64,000 nt of DNA from Hippopus hippopus (taxonomy: Eukaryota > Mollusca > Bivalvia > Cardiida > Cardiidae): contig OX328099.1 of assembly GCA_946811185.2 (NCBI GenBank), forward strand, positions 38,179,299 through 38,243,298, in the 5' to 3' direction. A model generated the notes under the pieces. It had not been told where the DNA came from. It worked only from the letters and a program-made list of their open reading frames with translations, and searched no databases. Both the position numbers and the translations under genes were made by a program. This document shows positions 35,601 to 47,600 of the stretch, one piece after another; positions within the stretch are counted from its first letter, which is position 1; every line of letters begins with the position of its first letter.

Positions 35601-38600
35601 TACACTATAAAAGACCTAAATCATCATCTGAGCTACATTTATTTTGTCGTCTGCAAATGCTTTCAATTTGGTTGAGTGCAAAATTTTGTCATTTGGTTTA
35701 AGGTCAAAGGACAAAAAGCTATGTTAAAAGATTAACCTTATGAGTATCCTTTTAATTTACAAATAATTTGTTGATTTCAATGTATGAATTAGAATGGTTT
35801 TCACAAGAAGGTCAGATTAAGTCATGGCAGCCAGTAAGCTTTTCATGTACTTATGATGTTTTTCTCACTGGTCCAATACTTTTGTCTACACCATTGGCTA
35901 CTTTCCAGCATAAGAGGGATCAAAGAAACAGTATGAAATGAGAAGAAGTAAATACTTTTGCAATGACTTTCACCTCTTCTCATAAAAAAGTTTGATGAGG
36001 ACATGACGGGAAAATATTTGGATTTAAATCTTAAAATCTCTGACTACAAGCCCTGCACCTTCTGAATTCTTTTTATATGAAGCCTTTGAAATCAAATTCC
36101 ACCAACAGCTTAGCTCTAAACTATGAGTGTAACGATACATCCGACTATTGATGGATTGCCATAGTGAGTGTGTTGCTGCTACTGCAGCGATGGTTCAGTT
36201 GAAAATCGATAACTTTCGCTGATATCTAAATCAAATATGGATAGTTTTAAAAGTTTCACTTTTGGACACCCTAAATGTTCGGACATGTTGAATTATTTTC
36301 AAAAATAATTTCTCTTTAGTTGTTGCATTCCATTTTATTTCGGCTGCAAGAATTATTTTTAGAAAAAGCCGGACTTATTTTTTTGCTGACTAAACAAAAC
36401 ATGTGTCACCATTTCGGTATTCTAGAAACAGCTATTACTAAGCACAAAAAGGCACTATCAGCAAGTGTAAAGCACACATAGTATAGGCTTATTGTGTGGT
36501 CATTTAAGTTGATTGAAGATCGGCCTGTAGCCAGGTATAAGTTTCTTGGAGCAGAACTGTTGTAAGTGTCTACATCAAACAGGTGTGTTACAACCCTGTG
36601 GCTTTGAATGTTTTGCATGTTACATCATACCCCTAATCCAAATTTTGCTGCAAACATTTGTGTACCCACAATAGGCATGAAATCTTGTTGACATGTCTTG
36701 TAATATATCTTCATTTTTGGTTGTTCTAATTTACCATGCCAATGGCAAGATCACATTTTTTCAAAGCGTTGGCGGATGGTGTAGATACACATCAGACTAA
36801 ACAGAGCATGCTGTCTGATCTTGGGCCTATATCATGCACTGCTGAACTATGACTTAACTTCTACTTCTTTTTAGGGCTTAGATAGGTAAGAAAATATTTA
36901 AAACACATGTATTTCAAGACTGAAAAAACCCGGAAACTAAAGACCTTCTACAGTTTTGACCCTTCACGGGTACTCTAAATAGATCTTAATTACCCTTTTT
37001 ATTTCTGACACACATTCGAACAAGGTAAAACCTATTATTTACTAGTATCCCCCCTCTCCCATTTTTTTTCAAAATGATAATCACCTAAAGCTTTCCACAC
37101 TAAAATAATTAAGTTTTTTCCCCTGTCTGAGTATGTTAGTGCATAACAAATAGATCTAGATGAATTCCAATAATTAAAAAAAAAAACGTATGGGCTCTTT
37201 ATTACATTTAAAGGTTGACTTCTTTGAAAGTTTAGAGTCACTTTATAATTACTCTTTTGTAAAGTGTGTCTATGAATCACCTGCATTTGCCTGCATTTTG
37301 TGTTTTTAATTCTGTTGTATTTCAATCAGACTTAAAGAGTATAGAGTTTATGTAATTAGGTATGTTATAAAACTGTTTGTGAACCATCTGCACTTAAAAA
37401 TAAATAGTTATTGAAATTTACTGAGCATTTTGCATTTCACTCTTTTCCCCCACCCCCTCTTTTTAAATTCAAGACATGTACTCGGGTAGAATTTAAACTA
37501 GTCAGAGAATGTATTAGTATAAAACATGGTTTCAAGATGTAATTTGGTGAAATTTCATTTCATGTAATTCATGCAATAGTAATGCAATAGTGAGAGGCAA
37601 TATCAATACTATTGCTATCGTATTTTTTCCAATGTCAACACTATCACAATGGTAGATTTTGGCCTCAATAGTCAACCCAACTCTTGACCAAATGACAAAA
37701 TCTTAGGGTTGAAAAGAGCAATTTCTCAATTCACCACAAAGCTTTCATGAGTTTTGTTACAGGAGATCAATCCTTCCTTACTGCATAGCTTTCCTGTATA
37801 AAATCAATACCTAACAACTGCGTTAGGGAGAATTCTCTTTAGCTCAGTGGTTATGGTGATGGTCTTTTAAACCTCAAAAAAACGAGGATATTTGTCGCAC
37901 GGGTTCGAATCCTGCCAGGTGCAGTTTATATTTGAGCTATGCATTTGTTGCGAACTTTCATGTTCGTAAGATGGGGGCTTGTCCTGGATTGGCCATTGAG
38001 CCATTTGTTGTCAAATTAATAGACTTACTGCCTAATTAGGCTTTCTGTCATCAAAATGATGACATTTAAGAGGGGGTGTTACGGGAGATCACTCCTTCCA
38101 TACTGCAAAGCTTTCCCGTATAAAATCAATACCTAAAAACTGCATTAGGGAGAATTCTCTTTAGCTCAGTGGTTAAGGTGATGGTCTTTTAAACCTCAAA
38201 AAATGAGGATATTTGTCCGCACGGGTTTCGAATTCCGCCTGGTGCAGTTTGTATTTGAGCTATGCATTTGTTGCGAACTTTCATGTTCGTAAGAGTTTTC
38301 AGACTCAAGTTCAATCTTTAAACAGTATTATTTCTTTTATCATTTCATAAATTTGTAAATAAGAGAAATCAAGAACTTTCATATAGGGAAATAGGAAGGA
38401 AAACCCACCTTTCTCAATGCATATTTAGGACTGTCATAGACCACTTTGATCACTCTACTGCCTAACAAAGGATATTCTTGTACAACATTTTCTTTCTTCC
38501 AACCCTATCAGAGAAATAAAAATAGAACACAGAACTTGTTAAATCATGCAGATAACTTTCTTTCATGCAAAGCATAGCATTTTTTGAAAACATTGTAGCA

Positions 38601-41600
38601 CTAGAAGAGATTGCTTGGATCTATCAGTTTCTTGTTTTGCTACAAATGTTTTCCTGTGTATTCAATTTTCAAACCTAAAACCTTTATCAAACTCTCATGG
38701 GTTTTAACAACCCCAAAGAAAAAGACTTCTGAAAACACTGTTGAAAAAGGAGAAAAAACTGGTCACCAGCATTTTCTCCTTTTCCCACAATATTTTCTAC
38801 CCTTCAAAAACAAATTTCAATTTTTTAGTCATATTTATGTAGTTGTCTGGTAACCAGCATTTTCTTCTTTTCTGGTAATGTTTTCTGCCCCTTACTGCAC
38901 AAATCTGAACATTTAACTATACTTGATTTGTTGTTTGCAAATGCTTTCAAATTGGGCAAGTCTATGATTTAGTGCCATGGTGAAGTGTTGACACTAATCA
39001 CATATCATGCTGCATTTATGGACAGTATTGACCCAGATCATACTGCTTGGGTTATCACTGTCCACTATTACATGCAGGTATTCTGGTCAAAACAGCTTTC
39101 AAATTGTGCTACTTAGGCTGCTGTTCAAAACAAAAAAATGTCCATTTCATTCATTCAGTGTCCTAGGGGTAGAGCTCACAGTCTATATATTGAGGTTCTG
39201 GTTTTGGCAAAAATGCTGAAGAATTTTCTGCCCCTTGAAACTAAAATTACCTAGGTTTACTAATATAATGAAACAATACTGTATGAGCCGTGCTCTGTGA
39301 AAAGGGGGTTTAATGCATCTGTAAAAGGTATTGAAAAGCCATGTCTGCCTGCACAGTCCACAAGCGCAGACAAAGGTCTGAACTTTTTGCTTTTTGTTAC
39401 ATGTAATTTTGTGCATGTCCAAGGACCATCCTACCTAATTAAATCTGCCGTCAGGCTAAGTGGATTTCATGGATACATAGATACATTAATCCCCCCCCCC
39501 CCCTTCCCCAGAGCACCACTCATACATAAACACAAAACCTACAGGAAACTTGAGGGCTGCCAAAGCAGTTTGATGGTATTTCATATGGGTATGTTCATCC
39601 TCAAGATCAGCTATGTTATACACCATCCCGCAAACATCACACTGGGTCACCCCGAATTTCTTCTGGCCTGCATCCTACGAACAGATATGAATCTTTCAAT
39701 ACTTTACCCAGCAAAACAATAGCCATAATTTATTCAGTGTTGGATCCAGCTGGTCCCCAAATGCATCCCAAAACATTTTCTCTACTGAAATTCTACTGTA
39801 ACTGCAGTAAGTCCTGGGGCCCATTGAAATAAAAGTTTTGCATCTTGGTGTGCACAGGGTTCTAAATGAGTAGATAAAAACGGCTTTTATAGATTCATCC
39901 CTATTCAAAGTATTCTCAGATGACAAACTAAATTCAGCTAAATCAACAGCCTCAGCCTGTATCTAATTTGCGACTGAATAAATTTTCAAATGCAGATTTG
40001 ATTATAAAAACTATTGTTATTCAAAAAACATCCTAAATAGTTTTCATAATCTAGATTCACTAACCCTAAAAAGAGTAACACTTTTATCAAAAATGCTGTT
40101 TAGCAACAACTAAATGCGGGAAACTAATTCATCCACAATCCAAAAGCAAATGTCCATTCAAAACTCAAGCTAAACTGTGAAAAACCAAAATTACTTAGCA
40201 AAATTTATCGGTAATCAAGGAATTAAGGACAACTGAATCAAGGATAAAGGACCTATTTGGGTTTGTTTTATAGGGCCCCGATGTAGCCCTAATTGAACTT
40301 AAATTGTGGCCTCTCGATTATACACACTGTTTTTTCTAGGATTTGACCTACTGACCTAGTTTTTCACTCAAACTGACCCATTTTAAAACTTGTGTAAGAT
40401 GTCATAAAGACAAACATTCTGAGCAAGTTTTATGAGTATTGGACTGAAAATGTGGCCTCTAAAGCAACACAAGGATTTTCAAAGATTTGATCAAGTGACC
40501 TAGGTAATGGACCAATGTGACCCATTTTCAAACTTCTTTTTGAGGTAACATCAAGACAAGCATTCTGATAAACTTCCAGCATTTTCTCCTTTTCCAAAAA
40601 TGTTTTCAAAAGTCTTTTTCTTTGGGGTTGTGAAAACTCAGGATTGTGTGGTTAAGGATTTATAATGTTATATGCCAACACCCACTAATGTGCCAAACAT
40701 ACAAGTACTTACAATGACCATTTGCTCTAGGTTGTCCTTTCTCTTTGTGCTTCTCAACAGTGGGGAAATACCAGGTGACTTCTTTGTACTTGACCTTTGG
40801 AGCAGAAAACAGACATTACATAGTACAAAGGTACTGTATAAAAAGTTCTTTCGGCGAATTAAAGTTTTTCCCTTTCAAACATGTGTTAAACTGAACGTAC
40901 AATATTTCTTGGCCATTTAGACTTGGTAATTAACCCTTTACCATACAATCCCGTGTTTTAACAACCCTGAGGAAGAAGCCTGTTAAAAACATTGTGGGAA
41001 AGGAGAAAAAGCTGGTAACCAGCATTTTCTCCTTTTCCCACATTGTTTTCTAACCTTTAAAAGAAACATTTCCTAATTTAAGCAGCAATGAATTGGTCGT
41101 CTGCAAAGGCTCTCAATTTGAACCATTCTAAAACTTTGTCGTATAGTAAAGAGTTAATGCAGCTTCAGGTGACTGCAAACAGTGCTGCACAAGCCCAATA
41201 ATATTGGGAAAAAAAGAAAAAAAAAAATGTTCTGCATTATCATGTTTGATCCTTACAACCATGATACAACCGGGATCGTCAGCGACTGATTGCCTACTCT
41301 CAGATTGTTCATCAGCTTCTAATTCCGACAATTCATTGGATTCTGGCTCAGTTTTGGACCCAAAGAAAGCATTGATTCGTTTATTATTCTTTGCATCTGA
41401 CAGTTTCAGCTTTTTATTGGAGTTACACCAATTATGGGACATCTTTTCACTTACATTAAAACACTGCAGAAAAAGTCACATGCTATGAACTAGTGTAGAC
41501 TCGATCTAGATCTAGTTTGTTTCTTGAGAAGGACAATTTTGTCTAAGATCTTCACAAAAAGTTGACCTAGATCTAGTAAGAAATCAGCAATTGCTAATCT

Positions 41601-44600
41601 TTGTCACTTTGCACGTAAATACAATCCAAAACTCAATTGAGAGGAAAAAGCGCCTGCTATTCGTTTACATTTTGTGATCAGTTTGCTTACAAAGTTTGTA
41701 TCACAAGAAGGATAGTCCATAATGTGCCAGAACATAGGCATACATGTATAATGTGTAATGAAATTTACATGAAGCCTATTTGCTTCCTTGACAAGTACAT
41801 TACAAACAAAAAATAGTTCCAAAGAAACCTGCATATATTGATTTTTTTTTAAATCTGAAAGTCATTAGATTAACAACTTTATCATGATTACGAGTTTTGA
41901 CTCAGGAACCTGGGTCGGCAACATTTTAGAAATGAGGTGTACATGTATAATTACATAGTGTTTGCCAAACATGGCACTATTTTCTTATCTCACATGTGTG
42001 TGAGACAATAAAATTTGTAATGGCTGTATTGCATCGTAAACAAGGGCAGTTATGTGATAAATATTTGTTCCCCATGCCTTACCTTCCGTACAAATACTGT
42101 ACAGAGAAAGCATGTGCTGTAAGGTTTATACTATACCTGAGTTTACTCTTCTGACTAGATGTTGATGGAGAGACCTGCTTTGTGAATATTGGAAATAACT
42201 TTTTTCCTTGGTCATTTGAAGCAGGATCTGATTCAACTGACATCAGTGAAATCTGACTTTCTGTTTCTGAGGTGGATACAGGAGTACAACATCCACTTGT
42301 AACAGGGGTATTATTTGTAGGTGTGATCCTACCACTGTCACGTGCAGAGAAAAGATCATCTGATTCCCAATATGCATCTGCCATTTCATGCTCAACTGCT
42401 GAATTGTTTTCATTTAGTGGCAAAGCACATGAGACTGTATGGTTATCTCTTTCACCAACTTGTTGGCTGCTATATAAATCACTAGAGTTAGCAGTGTCCA
42501 CTGCTGAATCTTTATTTAACTCAGAAAGTTCAACACGGGTGGCTATATACTCAGGCGAGCGCTTGTCATTGTCATCAGGTTGTATATGACTATGGGATAA
42601 TGGGCTAAAACTATTACTAGATTCAATGTCATTATTCTTGGGTGTCCCATCTTCTTTCTCAGTGTCCACTCTAACTGCCGGTAAAGGTTTAATTTTTGCC
42701 ACGGACTTATCTTTTTTACCTCCAGTTGGTGTGTCTGACACCTTCAGTTTCCTGGCAACAAACTTCAAATCAAAACCTTTTCTCACTACAATTCCTCCAC
42801 TCTGCAATGCAGCAGATCCTGGAGATCTGGTTTTAAAGAATTTTTTGCCTGAAATTATTGGAGTACTTTGATCGTCTGCAGTATTTTCTTTTAAAGTCTT
42901 ATTTTGCAATTTTCCAGTTGACTTGGATATTCCTTTTGGCATTTTATTATTTTTGGGCATTTTGCCTTTTTGTATGATATCCAATGGTATCTTATTGTTG
43001 CCATGTTTTTCTCTCAAAGGTCTCTTGTACTTGATCTCATTCTCAGTATCTGTAGAGTCAGATGTAGAAGCGGAATGAAAGTCAAAGCGTGACTTCTTAG
43101 ATGACACAAATTTTCCTGTTTTGTGTCTGTCAGTATCAGAATCTGTGTTCTCATCTGAAAGCTTCTTTAAAACATCATGCACAGCCTTCCTCCGCCTAGG
43201 TGAATGGGGAAAGCTTTTCTTTTCTCGCCTTCCATAAAATGACTGTGTAGAAAGAGAGTCATTTTCGGGGGACACTTCTGTTTTACGTCTTTTTTGTGGT
43301 GGTGTAATTATGTCAAACTCAGTTCCTAGATACCTGAAAAGAGAAAAATCAATTACCTCCTGGGGGAAGATATTTTCTGCTCCTTCTGTCACAATGCTGT
43401 CATACATATACAGTATTCATTTTATCAAACCCTATTCAAGCTGATTACCAATATCACTATTTTTAATGGATATTTTCGTAACTTTACCAAACGACAAAAT
43501 TTTAGTCTTATCCAAATAGAAAGCATCAGCAAACAACAAATGAAAAATGTCTGATATAATTTGATTTTTCCCTGAAAGGTAGGTAAACATTGTGGGAAAA
43601 GGAAAAAATACTGGTTACCAGCATTCTTCTTTTTTCAACAATGTTTTAAAAGCCTTTGCCTTCAGGGTCATTTAAACTTAGGATTGTGTGGATAAAGCTT
43701 AATACACAAGGTGTAGCACCCATTGAGTACAATATGCATGAGTGTATAAAAAGGCAGCCACCACAGTTGTACATCACAATATCATATAGATCTACATGAA
43801 TTAATTTTTCTCTAGGTCTGCGTGCCTTTCTAAACTAAATAGTTGGATAAAACTGATGCACTGATGACTAAGGAATATATGCTAATAGAAAGTACTGCTT
43901 ATTCTGAGTTGTCTGCAGGATAAAATAAATTGACCCCTTCCAAAATAACAAACTTTGAACTCTTTCAAATTCACAATCATCTGCAGACGACGAATTCAAT
44001 ACTGTAATAAATGAGATTAAATTCTCTGATAGGGTAGAAGCCATCATGGGAAAAGGAGAAAATGCTGGTTACCAGCATTTTCTCATTTTCCCACATGGCT
44101 TTCCAAAGCTTTGTGCCACAGGGTCTTTATACACGCGTCGTTTAGTAAAGGATTTATAAGGAAATGTAGGAAATATCTGCACATGTATCTTCGTACCGGC
44201 CTATTATCTAATTAACCCCTTCACACACCATCTGCGTTTTAACGACCCTGAAGGAGAAGGCTTTTCTACTGTCAAAGAACTTTGGTTCATTTGTATCACC
44301 GTCAAATTTTCAGTGTGCAGAAGCTTTCAATTAGGAGGAGTCTAGAATTCGAAGTTTAGTTTAGACAGTGCATTCATCAAGCTGAAGAAGATGTAATATG
44401 TGTTATTAAATTTCCAAAAAAGACCAAAAAATGAGACTGGATATTTTCCGTGCGTCAAGAATTGTACAAAAATTACTACATACTCATAAAGTTATATGTT
44501 ATGAGTCATAAAATCAAGGGTTTTACCATCCAGTATCAGTGTGGCTATGTAACTATCGACCTAGATAATCGACCATTTAAGGCATGCATACTCTTACGAA

Positions 44601-47600
44601 CATGAAAGTCCGCAACAAATGCATAGCTGAAATACAAACCGCCTCTGGCAGGATTAGAACCCATGACCGGCAAATATCCTCGTTTTTCGAGGTTTAAAAG
44701 ACCAATACCATAACCACTGAGCCAAAGAGATATCTCCCTAACGCAGTTCTCAGGTATTGTATTTAAATCGGGACGAAGCCATGCATGAAGGAGTGGTCTC
44801 CCATAACACACCCCCTCTTAAAGTCATCATTTATTGATGACTCAAAGCCTTATTAGTAGTGGTGGGCCGATGATCGACTATAGTCGAAAGTCAGTTGGTT
44901 TGGGCTTCCGATTGCGATAATCGATTGAGAAATCCTGGAATCAATTGTAGTCGGTACCGAAACTCGCTCGGTCCTGAAACATGAATACTGGTTTTTAGCG
45001 CTTGGTTTTGTGACTAATCACACTCTTTGATTCAACATGGTGGACAACAAACACAAAAACTGGCCAGAAAAATGAGCAAGAAATTTTCGTCCATGGTTGT
45101 CTTGACAAAACTTGACAACTCGGCAGGGTTCTCATTTTACCCCGGACCCAGGATTTTGATGCTTGGAAATTTGAAATGACCTGTCTTTGACGCTGAAAAA
45201 TATATACCTAAATGTCAATCTGATGCATAAAATATTTGGACCAGGCCAATAAAAATGGTTAAGAATTTTATGATAGGTTTTTTATTTGGACCAGGCCAAT
45301 AAAAATGGTTAAGAATTTTATGATAGGTTTTATTGATGCCTAAATGACCTGACATAGGTGTTTCATGAGCTAAGCTTAATATTTCTAATTTATATGACTT
45401 AGGAATGACAACTTGATGATTGACAGCCCACTCATCATCAACAGAGACTTCAGGAGGGCGCCACTTTCTCATTAATATTCCATTTTTGATATAAAAACAG
45501 ACAGGTTCCTGTGAAAGATCAGTTTCACTGACAGCTTTTTGAAATAAAGGTGCTATTTCTGGATCATTGTGTTGGTCTTCACTTAGTTTTGACCTTGACC
45601 TTGTATCATGGCCTTCATTAACTAAAGGTGAAGATGTGTAATCAAATTCCGATGAATTAAGTTTAGAATTTGTCTGACTTTCAGACGGGTTTTGTGAAAT
45701 AGACCTGTTAATTTCATTTTTAAATAAATGACCCAACAAAGAATCAGGTAAGTCAATATCAGACTGATTTTCAGTCAAAATGGCTTTCTTTGCCATAGCC
45801 CTAGTAACTGCACATGATGGGTAAAGGTCAGGAATCTCTTCCTCAATTGGATCGAGTGATTGATCCATGCAAGGTGTGTCAGTTACAAGCGGATTAACAA
45901 TTACCTAATCTCCGGCTAAATCATTGCCTAATAACAAATGAACACCTTTAAAAGGTAAATCTTTTCTAATACCAACAGTCACTGGACCATTAATTAAGTC
46001 TGACGACAAATAAATGTTATGGAGCGGAACATTAACAAATCCACATTCTACACCCTGAATATGGACACTTGTCCCAGAAGAAGTCTTCTCAGAAAAAGGC
46101 AGGACATCTGCTAAAATAAGAGATTGAGAAGCTCCAGTATCACGTAAAATTTTAATAGGGGGAGACTGGGCAAAATCACTTTTTAGTGACACAAAACCAT
46201 CTGAAAAGAATGGTTCATAAATCTCCATAACAGTATCAGTCTCAGGTACTTTGGCCTGGACAAAAGTTTGGTCTTTAAAACATGACTGAGGTGTAGACTT
46301 TAATGAAGTAAAGCCTGTAGGCTTAAAACTTTCTTGTTTTTCCCGTTTTCTTTTTAAAACAGGACATTCAGAAATAATATGGCCTGATTCTTTGCAATAA
46401 TTACAAGTGGGTCGAGATAAGGGATTTTGACCTTTGGCTTCATAAGGAGACTTGGGTTTGGGACTATTCTGATTGGAATTGTCATTATTTGGATTAAAAT
46501 TTGGTTTAGGACCAGTAGATGAATAAAAAGGTTTTCGAGGGTTTGATTTATTCATGAAAGAGACCTTATGCGTCAAGGCAAAGTTGTCTGCTAAACAAGC
46601 AGCTTCTTCTAAAGTTTCAACTTCTTTCTCGTCTAAGAAAGTTTTTACATCTAAATTAATGCACCTTTTAAATTCTTCAACTAAGTTTTCCATGATCTGA
46701 ACCTATTTTCTTTGAATGGCACCACCTATCAAAAAATTGTTCTTTAGTTCTAGCAAATTCAACATGGGTTTGAACATTTTCTTTTCTCCAATTCCTAAAT
46801 TTTTGTCTATATGCTTCAGGTACCAATTCATAAGCCTTTAGAATCAATTCCTTAACATTATCATAATTAGAAAGCTGTTCATTACTTAGTTGTGAAAAAA
46901 TATCGTGAGCCTTTCCAGTGACAACACTTTGCACGAGTAAGGTCCAGTGTTCTTTTGGCCATTTCAAATTTTCGGCAAATCTTTCAAAATGTGAAAAGTA
47001 TTTATCAACTTCCTGTTCTTGAAATGGCGGTACAAGTCTGAGGTGTTTTGTTATGTCAAAGTCATTAACCATATGCAAAGATGGTCTTTCTTTATTTTCT
47101 AATTCTAATTCTTTCATTCTCACCTGAAACTGCATCTTTTCTAACTCTAATTTTAATTCTAATTCTTTTTCTGTAGAATGCATCTTTTCTAACTCTAATT
47201 TTAATTCTAATTCTTTTTCTTTCATTCTTTCTTCTCGTTCTAATTATTTTTCTTTCACTCTTTCTTTTTGCTCTAATTTTAATTTTAATTCTTTTTCTTC
47301 TTGCTCTAATTTTAATTCTTTTTCTTTCAGTTGTAGTTTTAATTTCTCTAACTCAATATTACTTTTAATGTCTGTCTGAGACACAAGAATAAGAGTCAGA
47401 GCAGATGAGTCAAGTATTTCTTCATCAACTAAAAACTGAACAATAGAATTTTTAATTTCATGCTTTAACATAGTACCTTTAATGGCAGTAAGTTTATAAT
47501 GAGAAGCAAGATCTAACAAATCTGACTTTTTTGCCAAATTTAACAACTCCTGTGACGGCTCAGCAACAAATTTTTCAAGATCAAAAGACATGATTGCTTT

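Larger units (their letters stand above)
37755..38292 (+). mobile_element. Complete TRIM (miniature LTR retrotransposon) with tRNA-like LTRs
   Basis: A 538-bp non-coding element. LTR1 is 37755-37969 and LTR2 is 38077-38292, similar along their whole length. The internal part is only about 107 bp. TGGGGGCTTGTCCTGGATT (37972-37990), right after LTR1, is a primer-binding site matching the tRNA-Pro 3' end at 17 of 19 bases. TTTAAGAGGGGG directly before LTR2 is the polypurine tract. A 6-bp target duplication GAGTTT lies at 37749-37754 and 38293-38298. Each LTR holds a TATA-like TATAAAATC and a tRNA-like block with A box TAGCTCAGTGG and B box GGGTTCGAATCC (altered to GGGTTTCGAATTCC in LTR2). There is no gag or pol, so it must borrow proteins from another element. 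Confidence 0.85.

Noticed and set aside
37839..37915. Functional tRNA gene inside the TRIM LTR
   Set aside because: A and B boxes are good, but acceptor strands do not pair and the T stem has a mismatch. The same block recurs in every LTR copy.
42272..42871. Plus-strand open frames opposite the ESCO large exon
   Set aside because: Antisense shadows of a long real exon.
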